A program made the position numbers and the translations under genes. A DNA stretch of 64,000 bases from Allacma fusca (taxonomy: Eukaryota > Arthropoda > Collembola > Symphypleona > Sminthuridae), in assembly GCA_947179485.1 (NCBI GenBank), contig OX359247.1:2199060-2263059 (forward strand), written 5' to 3'. Within the stretch, counting starts at the first letter, position 1, and each line of letters begins with the position of its first letter. The notes beneath the pieces were generated by a model. That model was not told the origin of the DNA, did not search any database, and saw only the letters and a list, made by a program, of their open reading frames with translations. Positions 23,970 to 35,314 of the stretch are shown one piece after another.

Positions 23970-26900
23970 GCTAAGAGCAAAATCTTCTCGTGGTTTTGGC
24001 TACAAAGAAATGCTTCTCGGCCTTTTGGCTAAGAACAAAATCTCGCTCTTTTGGCTAAGAACAAAGACTCTAAGAAAAGTATTCTAAGAAGAATAGCTCC
24101 TGGGATAAATGGCTAAGAACGAAAACTTCCTAGCCGTTTGGCTAACAACAAAATCTTCTCGTGGTTTTGGCTACAAAGAAATGGTTCTCGGCCTTTTGGC
24201 CAAGAACAAAATCTTTTTGGCCTTTTGGCTAAGAACAAAGACTTCCCGTGTTTTTTGACTAAGAAGAATGGCTTCTCGGTCTTTTGGCTCAGGAAAACAT
24301 CTACTCGGCCTTGTGGCTAAGACCAAAGACTGCCCGTGTTTCCAGGCTAAGAAGAAATGCTTCTCGTCCTTTTGGCTAAGAAGCAAAAATTCCGAGCCTT
24401 TTGGCTAAGAAGAAAAGCTTCTCGGCCTTTTGGCTAAAAATTAAAACTTTTCAAACTTTTTCTAACAAGAAACGCTTCTCGGTCTTTTGGCTAAGAACAA
24501 AATCTTCTCGGCCTTTTGGCTAAGAACAATATCTTCTCGGTCTTTTGGCAAAGAAAAAATCTACTCGGTCTTCCGGCTAAGAACAATCACTGCCGTGTTT
24601 TTTGGCTAAGAAGAAATGCTTCTCGGCTTTTTGGGTAAGAACAAAAAAGTCCGAGCATTTTGGCTAAGAAGAAATGCTTCGCGGCCTTTTGGCCAAGAAA
24701 AAAAATCTTTTTGGCCTTTTGGAAAAGAACAAAGACTGCCCCTGTTTGCTGGCTAAGAAGAATTGCTTCTCGGCCTTTTGGCTAAGAACAAAATCTTTTC
24801 GCTCTTTTGGCTAAGAAAAAAATCTTCCCGGCCTTTTAGCTAAGAACAAAGACTGCCGTGTTTCCTGGCTAAGAAGAAATGCTTCGCGGCCTTTTGGCCA
24901 AGAACAAAATCTTTTTGGCCTTTTGGAAAAGAACAAAGACTGTCCGTGTTTCTTGGCTAAGAAGAAATGCTTCTCGGCCTTTTGGCTAAGAACAAAATCT
25001 TCTCGGTCTTTTGGCTAAGAACAAAATCTTTCTGGCCTTTTGGCTACAAATTGAAACTTTTCGAATTTTTTCTAAGGTGAAAAGCTCCTCGGATAATTTT
25101 CTAAGAACAAAAACTTCCTAGCCTTTTGGCTAAGAAGAAAAGCTTCTCGGTCTTTTGGCTAAGAACAAAATCTTCTCGGCCTTTTGATTAAGAACAAAGA
25201 CTGCCCGTGTTTCTTGGGTAAGAAGAAATGCTTCTCGGCCTTTTAGCTAAGAACAAACACTGCCCGTGTTTCCTGGCTACAAAGAAAAGCTTCTCGGTGT
25301 TTTGGCTGAGAACAAAATCTTCTCGGCCTTTTGGAAAAGAACCAAGACTGCCCGTGTTTCCTGGCTAAGAAAAAAGCTTCTCGGCCTTTTGGCTAAAAAT
25401 TAAAATTTTTCGTAGATGAAATGCTTCGCGGCTTTTTGGCCCAGAACAAAATCTTCTCGGTCTTTTGGCTCACAACAAAAGCTTCTCGGCCTTTTTGCTA
25501 AAAATTAAAACTTTTCGAAATTTTTCTAAGAAGAAATGCTTCGCGGCCTTTTGGCCAAGAACAAAATCTTTTTGGCCTTTTGGAAAAGAACAAAGACTGT
25601 CCGTGTTTCTTGGCTAAGAAGAAATGCTTCTCGGCCTTTTGGCTAAGAACAAAATCTTCTCGGTCTTTTGGCTAAGAACAAAAACTTCCTAGCCTTTTGG
25701 CTAAGAAGAAAAGGTTCTCGGTCTTTTGGCTAAGAACAAAATCTTCTCGGCCTTTTGGCTAAGAACAAAGACTGCCCGTGTTTCTTGGCTAAGAAGAAAT
25801 ACTTCTCGGCCTTTTGGCTAAGAACAAAATATTCTCGGCCCTTTGGCTAAACAAGAACAAAGACTGATCGTGTTTCTTGGCTAAAAAGAAATCCGTCTTT
25901 TGGCAAAACAAAAAAACTCTCGGCCTTTTGGCTAAGAACAAAACTTCAGTTTTTTGGCTAAGAAGAAAAGCTTCTAGGCATTTTGGCTAAGAACAAAAAC
26001 CTCTGGGCCTTTGAGCTAAGAACAAACACTTCTCGGCCTTTTGGCTAAGAACAAAAGCTCAGCTTTTTGGCTAAGAAGAAAAGCTTCTCGGCCTTTTGGT
26101 TAAAACAAAGACTGCCCGTGTTTCCTGGCTATGAATAAAAGCTTATCGGCCTTTTGGCTAAGAACAAAAAGCTCTCGGCATTTTGGCTAAGAACAAAAAC
26201 CTCTCGGCCTTTGAGCTAAGAACAAACACTTCTCGGCCTTTTGGCTAAGAACAAAAGCTCAGCTTTTTGGCTAAGAAGAAAAGCTTCTCGGCCTTTTGGT
26301 TAAAACAAAGACTGCCCATGTTTCCTGGCAATGAATAAAAGCTTATCGGCCTTTTGGCTAAGAACAAAAAGCTCTCGGCGTTTTGGTTCAGTACAAAAAC
26401 CTCTCGGCCTTTTAGATAAGAACAAAAAATTCCGAGCCTTTTGGCTAAGAAGAAAAGCTTCTCGGTCTTTTATCTAAGAACAAAATATTCTCGGCCTATA
26501 AGCCAAGAACAAGGACTGACCGTGTTTCCTGGCTACAAAGAAATGCTTCTCGGCCTTTTGGCCATGAACAAAATCTTTTTGGCGTTTTGGCTAAGAACGA
26601 AGACTGCCCGTGTTTCCTGGCTACAAAGAAATGCTTCTCGGCCTTTTGGCTAAGAACAAAGACTGCCCGTGTTTCCTGGCTACAAAGAAATGCTTCTCGG
26701 CCTTTTTGGCCAAGAACAAAATCTTTTTGGCCTTTTGGCTTAGAACTAAGACTGCCCGTGTTTCCTGGCTAAGCAGAAATGCTTCTCAGCCTTTTGGCTA
26801 TGAACAAAAAAGTCCGAGCCTTTTGGCTAAGAAGAAAAGCATCTCGGCCTTTTGGCTAAAAATTAAAACTTTTCGAAATTTTTCTAAGAAAAGCTTCTCG

Positions 26901-29900
26901 GCCTTTTGGCTAAGAACAAAAAGCTCTCCGCGTTTTGGTTAAGAAAAAATACTTCTCGGGTTTTTCGGCTAAGAAAGAAATCTTCTCGGTTTTTTGGGTA
27001 AGAAGAAAATCTACTCGGTCTTCTGGCCAAGAACAAAGACTGCCGTGTTTCCTGGCTAAAAAGAAATCCGTCTTTTGGCTAAGAACAAAAAAGTCCGAGC
27101 CTATTGGCTAAGAAGAAAAAGCTTTCGGCGTTTTGGTTAAGAACAAATACTTCTCAGGTTTGTCGGCTAAGAAAGAAAGCTTCTCGGGCTTTTGGCTAAC
27201 AACTAAAACTTTTGAGCCTTTTTGCTAAGAAAAAAATTTACAGCCCTCTGGCTAAAATCAACGACTTTTATTCCTTTTGGCTAAGAAAAAAACGTTTTTA
27301 GCCTTTTGGCTAAGAAGAATAGCTCTTTGGATAATTGGCTAAGAACTAAAACTTCCTAGCCGTTTGGCTAAGAACAAAGTCTTGTCGTGTTTTTGGCTAC
27401 GAAGAAATGCTTCTCGGCCTTTTGGCCAAGAACAAAATCTTTTTAACCATTTGGTAAAGAACAAAGACTGCCCGTATTTCTTGGCTAAGAAGAAATGCTT
27501 CTCGGCCTTTTGGCTAAGAACAAAATCTTTTTGGCCCTTTGGTAAAGAACAAAGACTGCCCGTGTTTTTGGCAAATAAAAAAAACTTATCGCCTTTTTGG
27601 GTCAGAACAAAAACACCGGTCCCTTTTCGCTGAGAAGAAGAGCTTCTTCACCTTAAAATAACCACCATAAACACCTCTCGGCCTTTTGGATGAGAACAAA
27701 AAGTTCTCGTCCATATTTCTAAGAAAAAAAACCTATCGGCCTTTTGGCTAAGAACAACACTTCTCGGCCTCTTAGCTAGGAACAAAAACTTCCGAGCCTT
27801 TTGGCTACGAAAAAACTACTACTTTTTTTCTACGAGCAAAACTTCTCGGCTTTTTGGCTAAGAAAAAACCTTCTCGGCCACTTGGCTCAGATGAAAAACC
27901 TCTCGGGTTATATTTTAAGAACAAAATTCGCCATTTTGGCGATCAAAAAAAACCTCTCGGATTTTTGTCTAAAAACAAAGACTTTCGCAAACTTAGATTA
28001 GAAAATACATTTTTTCGGATTTCTTGCTAAGAACAAACACTTCTCCGGCATTTTTAAGAAAATAAAATCCCGGACTTATAGCTAAGAACAAACACTTCTC
28101 GGGTTTTTTGGCTACGAAGAAAAGCTTCTCGGCCTTTTGGCTAAGAACAAAGACTTCTCGTGTTTTTTGGCAAAAAATATAACCTACTCGGCTTTTTGTC
28201 TAAGAACACAACCTTCCTAGCCTTTTTCCTAAGAAGAAAAGCTTGACAGCCTTTTGGCTTATAACAACAACACCTGAACCTTTGTGTTACGAAAAAAACT
28301 TCTAGGTCTTTTGGCTAAGAAGAACAGCTATTCGGCCTTTTGGCCAAGAACAAAACCTTCTCGGTCTTTTGGCTGAAAAAAACGACTTCTAAGCGTTTTG
28401 GCTGAGAACAAAACGTTTTTAGCCTTTTGGCTAAGAAGAAACACTCCTCGGCCTTTTGGCTAAGAACAAAAACTTCTCGGTCTTTTGGCTAAGAAAAAAC
28501 TTCTCGGTCTTTTGGCTAAGAAAAAACTTCTCGGTCTTTTGGCTAAGAAAAAACTTCTGGGGCTTTTGGCTACGAACAAAGATTTCTAGTGGTTTTTGGC
28601 TCAGTAGAAAAGCTATTTTAATTTTTGGCTACGAACTAAAACATCTCGGCCTTCTTTTCTAAGAAAATCTAAAATCAAATACTTCTAGGTCTTTTGGCTA
28701 AGAAGAACAGCTATTCGGCCTATTGGCCAATAACAAAAACTTTTTAGCATCTTGGCTAAGAACAAAAACTACTCGGCATTTTGGTTAAGAATAATACCTT
28801 CTGAGCCTTTTGGCTAAGAAAAAAAGCTTATCGGCCTTTTAGCTAAGAACAAAAACACCTGAACCTTTGTGCTAAGAAAAAAACTTCTCAGCTTTTGGCT
28901 AAAATCAAAGACTTATAGGACTTTTGGCTAAGAACAAAAGCTCCTCGGCCTTTTGGGAAGGAACAAAAACATCTCGGAATTTGGGCTATGAAAAAAACTT
29001 ATCATCATCTTGACTCCTCGCCTTTTTGGCCAAGATCAAAAACTTCTGGGAATTTTGGCTAAGAACAAAAACGTCTTGGCCTTTTGGTAAAAAATAAAAC
29101 CTTCTCAGACTTTTGGCTAAGAAGCAAAGCTTCTCGGCCTTTTGGCTAAGAATAAAAACTCCTGAACCTCTGTTCTAAGAAAAAAACTTCTCAGCTTTTG
29201 GCTCAAATCCAAGACTTCTAGGCCTTTTCGCTAAGATGAAAAGCTCCTCGGCCTTTTGGGCAAGAACAAAAACTTCTCCTAATTTTGGCTGAAACCAAAA
29301 ACTGCTCATCGTTTTGGCTTAGAACAAAACTTCTCGGATTTTTGGCTAAGAAAAAAAACTTCACGGGTTTTTCTGGCTAAGAAGATAACTTCGGCGTTTT
29401 GTGTAAGAACAAAAACTTCTAGGCCCTTTGGCTAAGAACAAAACCTTTACAGCATTTTGGCTAAGCAAAAACTTCTCGGCCTTTTGGTCAAGAACAAAAA
29501 AATCTCAGCATTTTGGCTAAGAACAAAAACTTCTCGGCCTTTTGGCTAAGAAAAAACCCTCTGTAAATTTTAGATAATAAAATAATTTCGGCGTTTCACT
29601 TTAGAAAAAAACCTTCGGCGTTTTGCTAAGAACAAAACTTCTAGGCCTTTTGGCAAAGAACAAAATCTTCCCAGCCCTTTGGCTAAGAAAAACGTTTTGG
29701 CCTTTTGGCTAAGAAAAACAAAATCTCAGAATTTTGGATCAGAACAAAGGTTTCTCGGCGTTTTCGTTCAGAATAAAACCTTTTCAGCCTTTTGGCTAAG
29801 AAGAAACTCTTCTCAGCCTTTTGGCTAAAATCAAAAGACTTCCAGGCCTTTTCGCTAGGAAGAAAAGCTAATCGGCCTTTTGGCCAATAAAAAAACTTCT

Positions 29901-29966
29901 CAGCATCTTGGCTAAGAACAAAAACTTCTCGGCATTTTGGTTAAGAATAAAACCTTCTGAGCCTTT
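23970..29966 (+). repeat. 29-bp U2-like satellite, sense block 2
   Basis: Continuous sense monomers, with exact 20-base cores for example at 24,013, 24,418 and 28,125. Subfamilies alternate: GACTGCCCGTGTTTCCTGGC, TCTTTTTGGCC and TCTTCTCGGTC variants. Local higher-order copies exist: a segment at about 24,880-25,020 recurs near 25,530-25,680, and one at 26,010-26,150 recurs near 26,190-26,340. Monomers become more divergent after 27,600. Short open frames rich in F, W, L and K are repeat by-products. Confidence 0.96.
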
Positions 29967-31990
29967 ATTATTATTATTATTATGGTCTTTATTTCAGTGT
30001 CAAAGATATCAATACAAGTATTGGTTTTCATTCCAGACACTACAGAGTCAAAATCATTCACAAGTACAATCAAGAGTAGGCCGAGTCATTTTACCAAGTG
30101 TAGTAATTATTGACATAATTATATAAGTATATTATCTGAGTTACGGTTTACCAGGATAAGTTTAGTTAGATTCCTAAGAAAAGTTTGGCTAAGAAAAAAA
30201 GCTTATCGGCCTTTTAGCTAAGAACAAAAATACCTGAACCTTTGTGCTAAGAAAAAAACTTCTCAGCTTTTGGCTAAAATCAAAGACTTATAGGACTTTT
30301 GGCTAAGAACAAAAGCTCCTCAGTCTTTTGGAAAGGAACAAAAACATCTCGGAATTTGGGCTATGAAAAAAACTAATCATCATCTTGGCTCCTCGCCTTT
30401 TTGGCCAAGATCAAAAACTTCTGGGAATTTTGGCTAAGAACAAAACCTTCTCGGTCTTTTGGCTGAAACCAACGACTTCTAAGCGTTTTGGCTGAGAACA
30501 AAACGTTTTTAGCCTTTTGGCTAAGAAAAAACGCTCCTCGGCTTTTTTGTTAAAGAAAAAACAACTCAGCATTTTGGCTAGGAACAAAGACTTCTCGGCC
30601 TTCTCGTTAAGAATAAAACCCTCTCAGCCTTTTGGCTAGCAAGAAAAACTTCTCGGCGTTTTGGTCAAGAACAAAAACTTGTGGGACTTTTGGCTAAGTA
30701 AAAAAGCTTCTCGGCATTTTGGCCAAGAACAAAAACATCTCGGCCTTTGGGATAAGAACAAAAACTTCTCAGAATAATATTCTACCAATGAAACCTTGTC
30801 GGCCTATTAGCTGAGAAAAAATTGTGTCGGGCTTTTGGCCAAGAAGAAATGCTTCTCGGTCTTGTCACTAAGAATAAAAACTTCTCGTCCTTTTGGCTCA
30901 CAACAAAAACATCTCGACCTTTTGGCTCACAACAAAAACATCTCGACCTTTTGGATAAGAACAAAAACTTCTCGTCCTTTTGGTTGAGAACAAAAACATC
31001 TCGGCCTTTTGGCTCACAACAAAAACATCTCGACCTTTTGGCTCACAACAAAAACATCTCGACCTTTTGGATAAGAACAAAAACTTCTCGTCCTTTTGGT
31101 TGAGAACAAAAACATCTCGGCCTTTTGGCTAAGAACAAAGACTTCTCGCGTTTTTTGGCTAAGATGAAATGCTTCTGGGCGTTTGGGTCAAGAACAAAAA
31201 CTTCTCGTCCTTTTGGTTGAGAACAAAAACATCTCGGCCTTTGGGATAAGAACAAAAAATTCTCGTCCTTTTTGGTTGGGAACAAAAACATCTCGACCTT
31301 TTGGATAAGAACAAAAACTTCTCGTCCTTTTGGTTGAGAACAAAAACATCTCGGCCTTTTGGCTAAGAACAAAGACTTCTCGTGTTTTTTGGCTAAGAAG
31401 AAATTCTTCTCGTCCTTTTGGCTAAGAGCAAAAACTTCTCGGCTTTTGGCTAAGAACAAAAGACTTCTCGTGTTTTTTGGCTAAGAACAAAAACTTCTCG
31501 TGTTTTTTGGCTAAGAAGAAATGCTTCTCGGCGTTTTGGTCAAGAACAAAAACTTGTGGGACTTTTGGCTAAGTAAAAACGCTTCTCGGCATTTTGGCCA
31601 AGAACAAAAACTTCTCGGAATTTTGGCTAAGAACAAAAGGTTCCCGGCCTTTTGGCTCAGAACAAAAGGATCTCGGCCTTTTGGATGAGAACAAAAACTT
31701 CTCGGCCTTTTGGCTAAAACCAAAGAATTCTCGCGTTTTTGGCTAAGATGAAATGCTTCTGGGCGTTTGGGTCAAGAACAAAAACTTCTCGTCCTTTTGG
31801 TTGAGAACAAAAACATCTCGGCCTTTGGGATAAGAACAAAAACTTCTCAGAATAATATTCTACCAATGAAACCTCGTCGGCCTATTAGCTGAGAAAAAAT
31901 TGTGTCGGGCTTTTGGCCAAGAAGAAATGCTTCTCGGTCTTGTCACTAAGAACAAAAACTTCTCGTCCTTTTGGCTCACAACAAAAACAT
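29065..31990. repeat. Duplicated block, copy A (partner 35,315-38,166)
   Basis: Long collinear identity to 35,315-38,166, at an offset of 6,251 bp near 29,109, 6,394 bp near 29,358 and 6,176 bp after 30,183. The first offset change is extra satellite in copy B (about 35,605-35,748). The second is the retrotransposon tail present only in copy A. The four-copy 654-bp repeat lies between the two blocks. Confidence 0.88.
29967..30182 (-). mobile_element. 3' tail of a non-LTR retrotransposon or SINE (about 215 bp)
   Basis: Read on the minus strand the insert ends with AATAAAGACC and then a run of TAA triplets (29,967-29,985 on the plus strand as ATT repeats). This is typical of 5'-truncated LINE or LINE-tailed SINE copies. 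The duplicated block at 36,340-36,370 has uninterrupted satellite at the equivalent point, so the empty site is visible and fixes the borders to within a few bases. Any target duplication is only about 3 bp. Confidence 0.75.
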
Positions 31991-32270
31991 CTCGACCTTT
32001 TGGCTCACAACAAAAACATCTCGACCTTTTGGATAAGAACAAAAACTTCTCGTCCTTTTGGTTGAGAACAAAAACATCTCGGCCTTTTGGCTCACAACAA
32101 AAACATCTCGACCTTTTGGCTCACAACAAAAACATCTCGACCTTTTGGATAAGAACAAAAACTTCTCGTCCTTTTGGTTGAGAACAAAAACATCTCGGCC
32201 TTTTGGCTAGGAACAAAGACTTCTCGCGTTTTTTGGCTAAGATGAAATGCTTCTGGGCGTTTGGGTCAAG

Positions 32271-34890
32271 AACAAACACTTCTCGTCCTTTTGGTTGAGA
32301 ACAAAAACATCTCGGCCTTTGGGATAAGAACAAAAAATTCTCGTCCTTTTTGGTTGGGAACAAAAACATCTCGACCTTTTGGATAAGAACAAAAACTTCT
32401 CGTCCTTTTGGTTGAGAACAAAAACATCTCGGCCTTTTGGCTAAGAACAAAGAATTCTCGTGTTTTTTGGCTAAGAAGAAATTCTTCTCGTCCTTTTGGC
32501 TAAGAGCAAAAGCTCCTCGGCCTTTTGGGAAGGAACAAAAACATCTCGGAATTTGGGCTATGAAAAAAACTTATCATCATCTTGGCTCCTCGACTTTTTG
32601 GCCAAGATCAAAAACTTCTGGGAATTTTGGCTAAGAACAAAAACTTTTCGGCCTTTTATCTAAAAACAAAACTTCTCGGCCTTTTGGCTAAGAAGAACAG
32701 CTATTCGGCCTTTTGGCCAAGAACAAAACCTTCTCGGTCTTTTGGCTGAACAAAACGACTTCTAAGCGTTTTGGCTGAGAACAAAACGTTTTTAGATTTT
32801 TGGCTAAGAAGAAACGCTCCTCGGCCTTTTGGCTAAGAACAAAAACTTCTCGTTCTTTTTGCTCAGAACAAAAACACCTTGGCCTTTTCGCTGAGAAGAA
32901 GAGCTTCGCCACCTTTCGGCTAAGAACAAACACTTCTCGTCCTTTTGGTTGAGAACAAAAACATCTCGGCCTTTGGGATAAGAACAAAAAATTCTCGTCC
33001 TTTTTGGTTGGGAACAAAAACATCTCGACCTTTTGGATAAGAACAAAAACTTTTCGTCCTTTTGGTTGAGAACAAAAACATCTCGGCCTTTTGGCTAAGA
33101 ACAAAGACTTCTCGTGTTTTTTGGCTAAGAAGAAATTCTTCTCGTCCTTTTGGCTAAGAGCAAAAGCTCCTCGGCCTTTTGGGAAGGAACAAAAACATCT
33201 CGGAATTTGGGCTATGAAAAAAACTTATCATCATCTTGGCTCCTCGACTTTTTGGCCAAGATCAAAAACTTCTGGGAATTTTGGCTAAGAACAAAAACTT
33301 TTCGGCCTTTTATCTAAAAACAAAACTTCTCGGCCTTTTGGCTAAGAAGAACAGCTATTCGGCCTTTTGGCCAAGAACAAAACCTTCTCGGTCTTTTGGC
33401 TGAACAAAACGACTTCTAAGCGTTTTGGCTGAGAACAAAACGTTTTTAGATTTTTGGCTAAGAAGAAACGCTCCTCGGCCTTTTGGCTAAGAACAAAAAC
33501 TTCTCGTTCTTTTTGCTCAGAACAAAAACACCTTGGCCTTTTCGCTGAGAAGAAGAGCTTCGCCACCTTTCGGCTAAGAACAAACACTTCTCGTCCTTTT
33601 GGTTGAGAACAAAAACATCTCGGCCTTTGGGATAAGAACAAAAAATTCTCGTCCTTTTTGGTTGGGAACAAAAACATCTCGACCTTTTGGATAAGAACAA
33701 AAACTTCTCGTCCTTTTGGTTGAGAACAAAAACATCTCGGCCTTTTGGCTAAGAACAAAGACTTCTCGTGTTTTTTGGCTAAGAAGAAATTCTTCTCGTC
33801 CTTTTGGCTAAGAGCAAAAGCTCCTCGGCCTTTTGGGAAGGAACAAAAACATCTCGGAATTTGGGCTATGAAAAAAACTTATCATCATCTTGGCTCCTCG
33901 ACTTTTTGGCCAAGATCAAAAACTTCTGGGAATTTTGGCTAAGAACAAAAACTTTTCGGCCTTTTATCTAAAAACAAAACTTCTCGGCCTTTTGGCTAAG
34001 AAGAACAGCTATTCGGCCTTTTGGCCAAGAACAAAACCTTCTCGGTCTTTTGGCTGAACAAAACGACTTCTAAGCGTTTTGGCTGAGAACAAAACGTTTT
34101 TAGATTTTTGGCTAAGAAGAAACGCTCCTCGGCCTTTTGGCTAAGAACAAAAACTTCTCGTTCTTTTTGCTCAGAACAAAAACACCTTGGCCTTTTCGCT
34201 GAGAAGAAGAGCTTCGCCACCTTTCGGCTAAGAACAAACACTTCTCGTCCTTTTGGTTGAGAACAAAAACATCTCGGCCTTTGGGATAAGAACAAAAAAT
34301 TCTCGTCCTTTTTGGTTGGGAACAAAAACATCTCGACCTTTTGGATAAGAACAAAAACTTTTCGTCCTTTTGGTTGAGAACAAAAACATCTCGGCCTTTT
34401 GGCTAAGAACAAAGACTTCTCGTGTTTTTTGGCTAAGAAGAAATTCTTCTCGTCCTTTTGGCTAAGAGCAAAAGCTCCTCGGCCTTTTGGGAAGGAACAA
34501 AAACATCTCGGAATTTGGGCTATGAAAAAAACTTATCATCATCTTGGCTCCTCGACTTTTTGGCCAAGATCAAAAACTTCTGGGAGTTTTGGCTAAGAAC
34601 AAAAACTTTTCGGCCTTTTATCTAAAAACAAAACTTCTCGGCCTTTTGGCTAAGAAGAACAGCTATTCGGCCTTTTGGCCAAGAACAAAACCTTCTCGGT
34701 CTTTTGGCTGAACAAAACGACTTCTAAGCGTTTTGGCTGAGAACAAAACGTTTTTAGATTTTTGGCTAAGAAGAAACGCTCCTCGGCCTTTTGGCTAAGA
34801 ACAAAAACTTCTCGTTCTTTTTGCTCAGAACAAAAACACCTTGGCCTTTTCGCTGAGAAGAAGAGCTTCGCCACCTTTCGGCTAAGAACA
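32271..34890. repeat. 654-bp higher-order repeat, four copies
   Basis: Landmarks recur at exactly 654 bp: AACAAACACTTCTCGTCC at 32,271 and 32,925, and identical frames at 32,437, 33,091, 33,745 and 34,399, and at 32,688, 33,342, 33,996 and 34,650. The central copies differ at only a few bases, so amplification is recent. 654 is not a multiple of 29, so the unit contains monomer-length indels. Confidence 0.95.
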
Positions 34891-35314
34891 AAACTTCTAA
34901 GCCTTTTGGCTAAGAAGAAATGCTTCTCGGTCTTTTGGCTAAGAAGAAATGCTTCTCGGTCTTTTGGCTAAGAACAAAAAGCTTTGGTGCTTTTGGCTCA
35001 GGACAAAAAAATCTCGGCCTTTTGGATAAGAACAAAAACTTATCAGGTAATTTGCTAAAAATCAAACCTTGTCTGCCTTTTGGCTAAGAATCAAGACTTC
35101 TGTACCTTTTAGCTAATAAAAAAAATCTCGGCGTTTCAGCTAAGCAAAAGCCCTCGGTTTTTTGGGTAACAACAAAAAACTCTCGGCCTTTTGGCTAAAA
35201 TCAAAGACTTCTAGGCCTTTTGGCTAAGAACAAAAACTTATGTACCTTTCAGCTATGAAGAAAATCTCTGCAATTCAACTCAGAAAAAGAACATCTCTCC
35301 GCGTTTTGGCTAAG

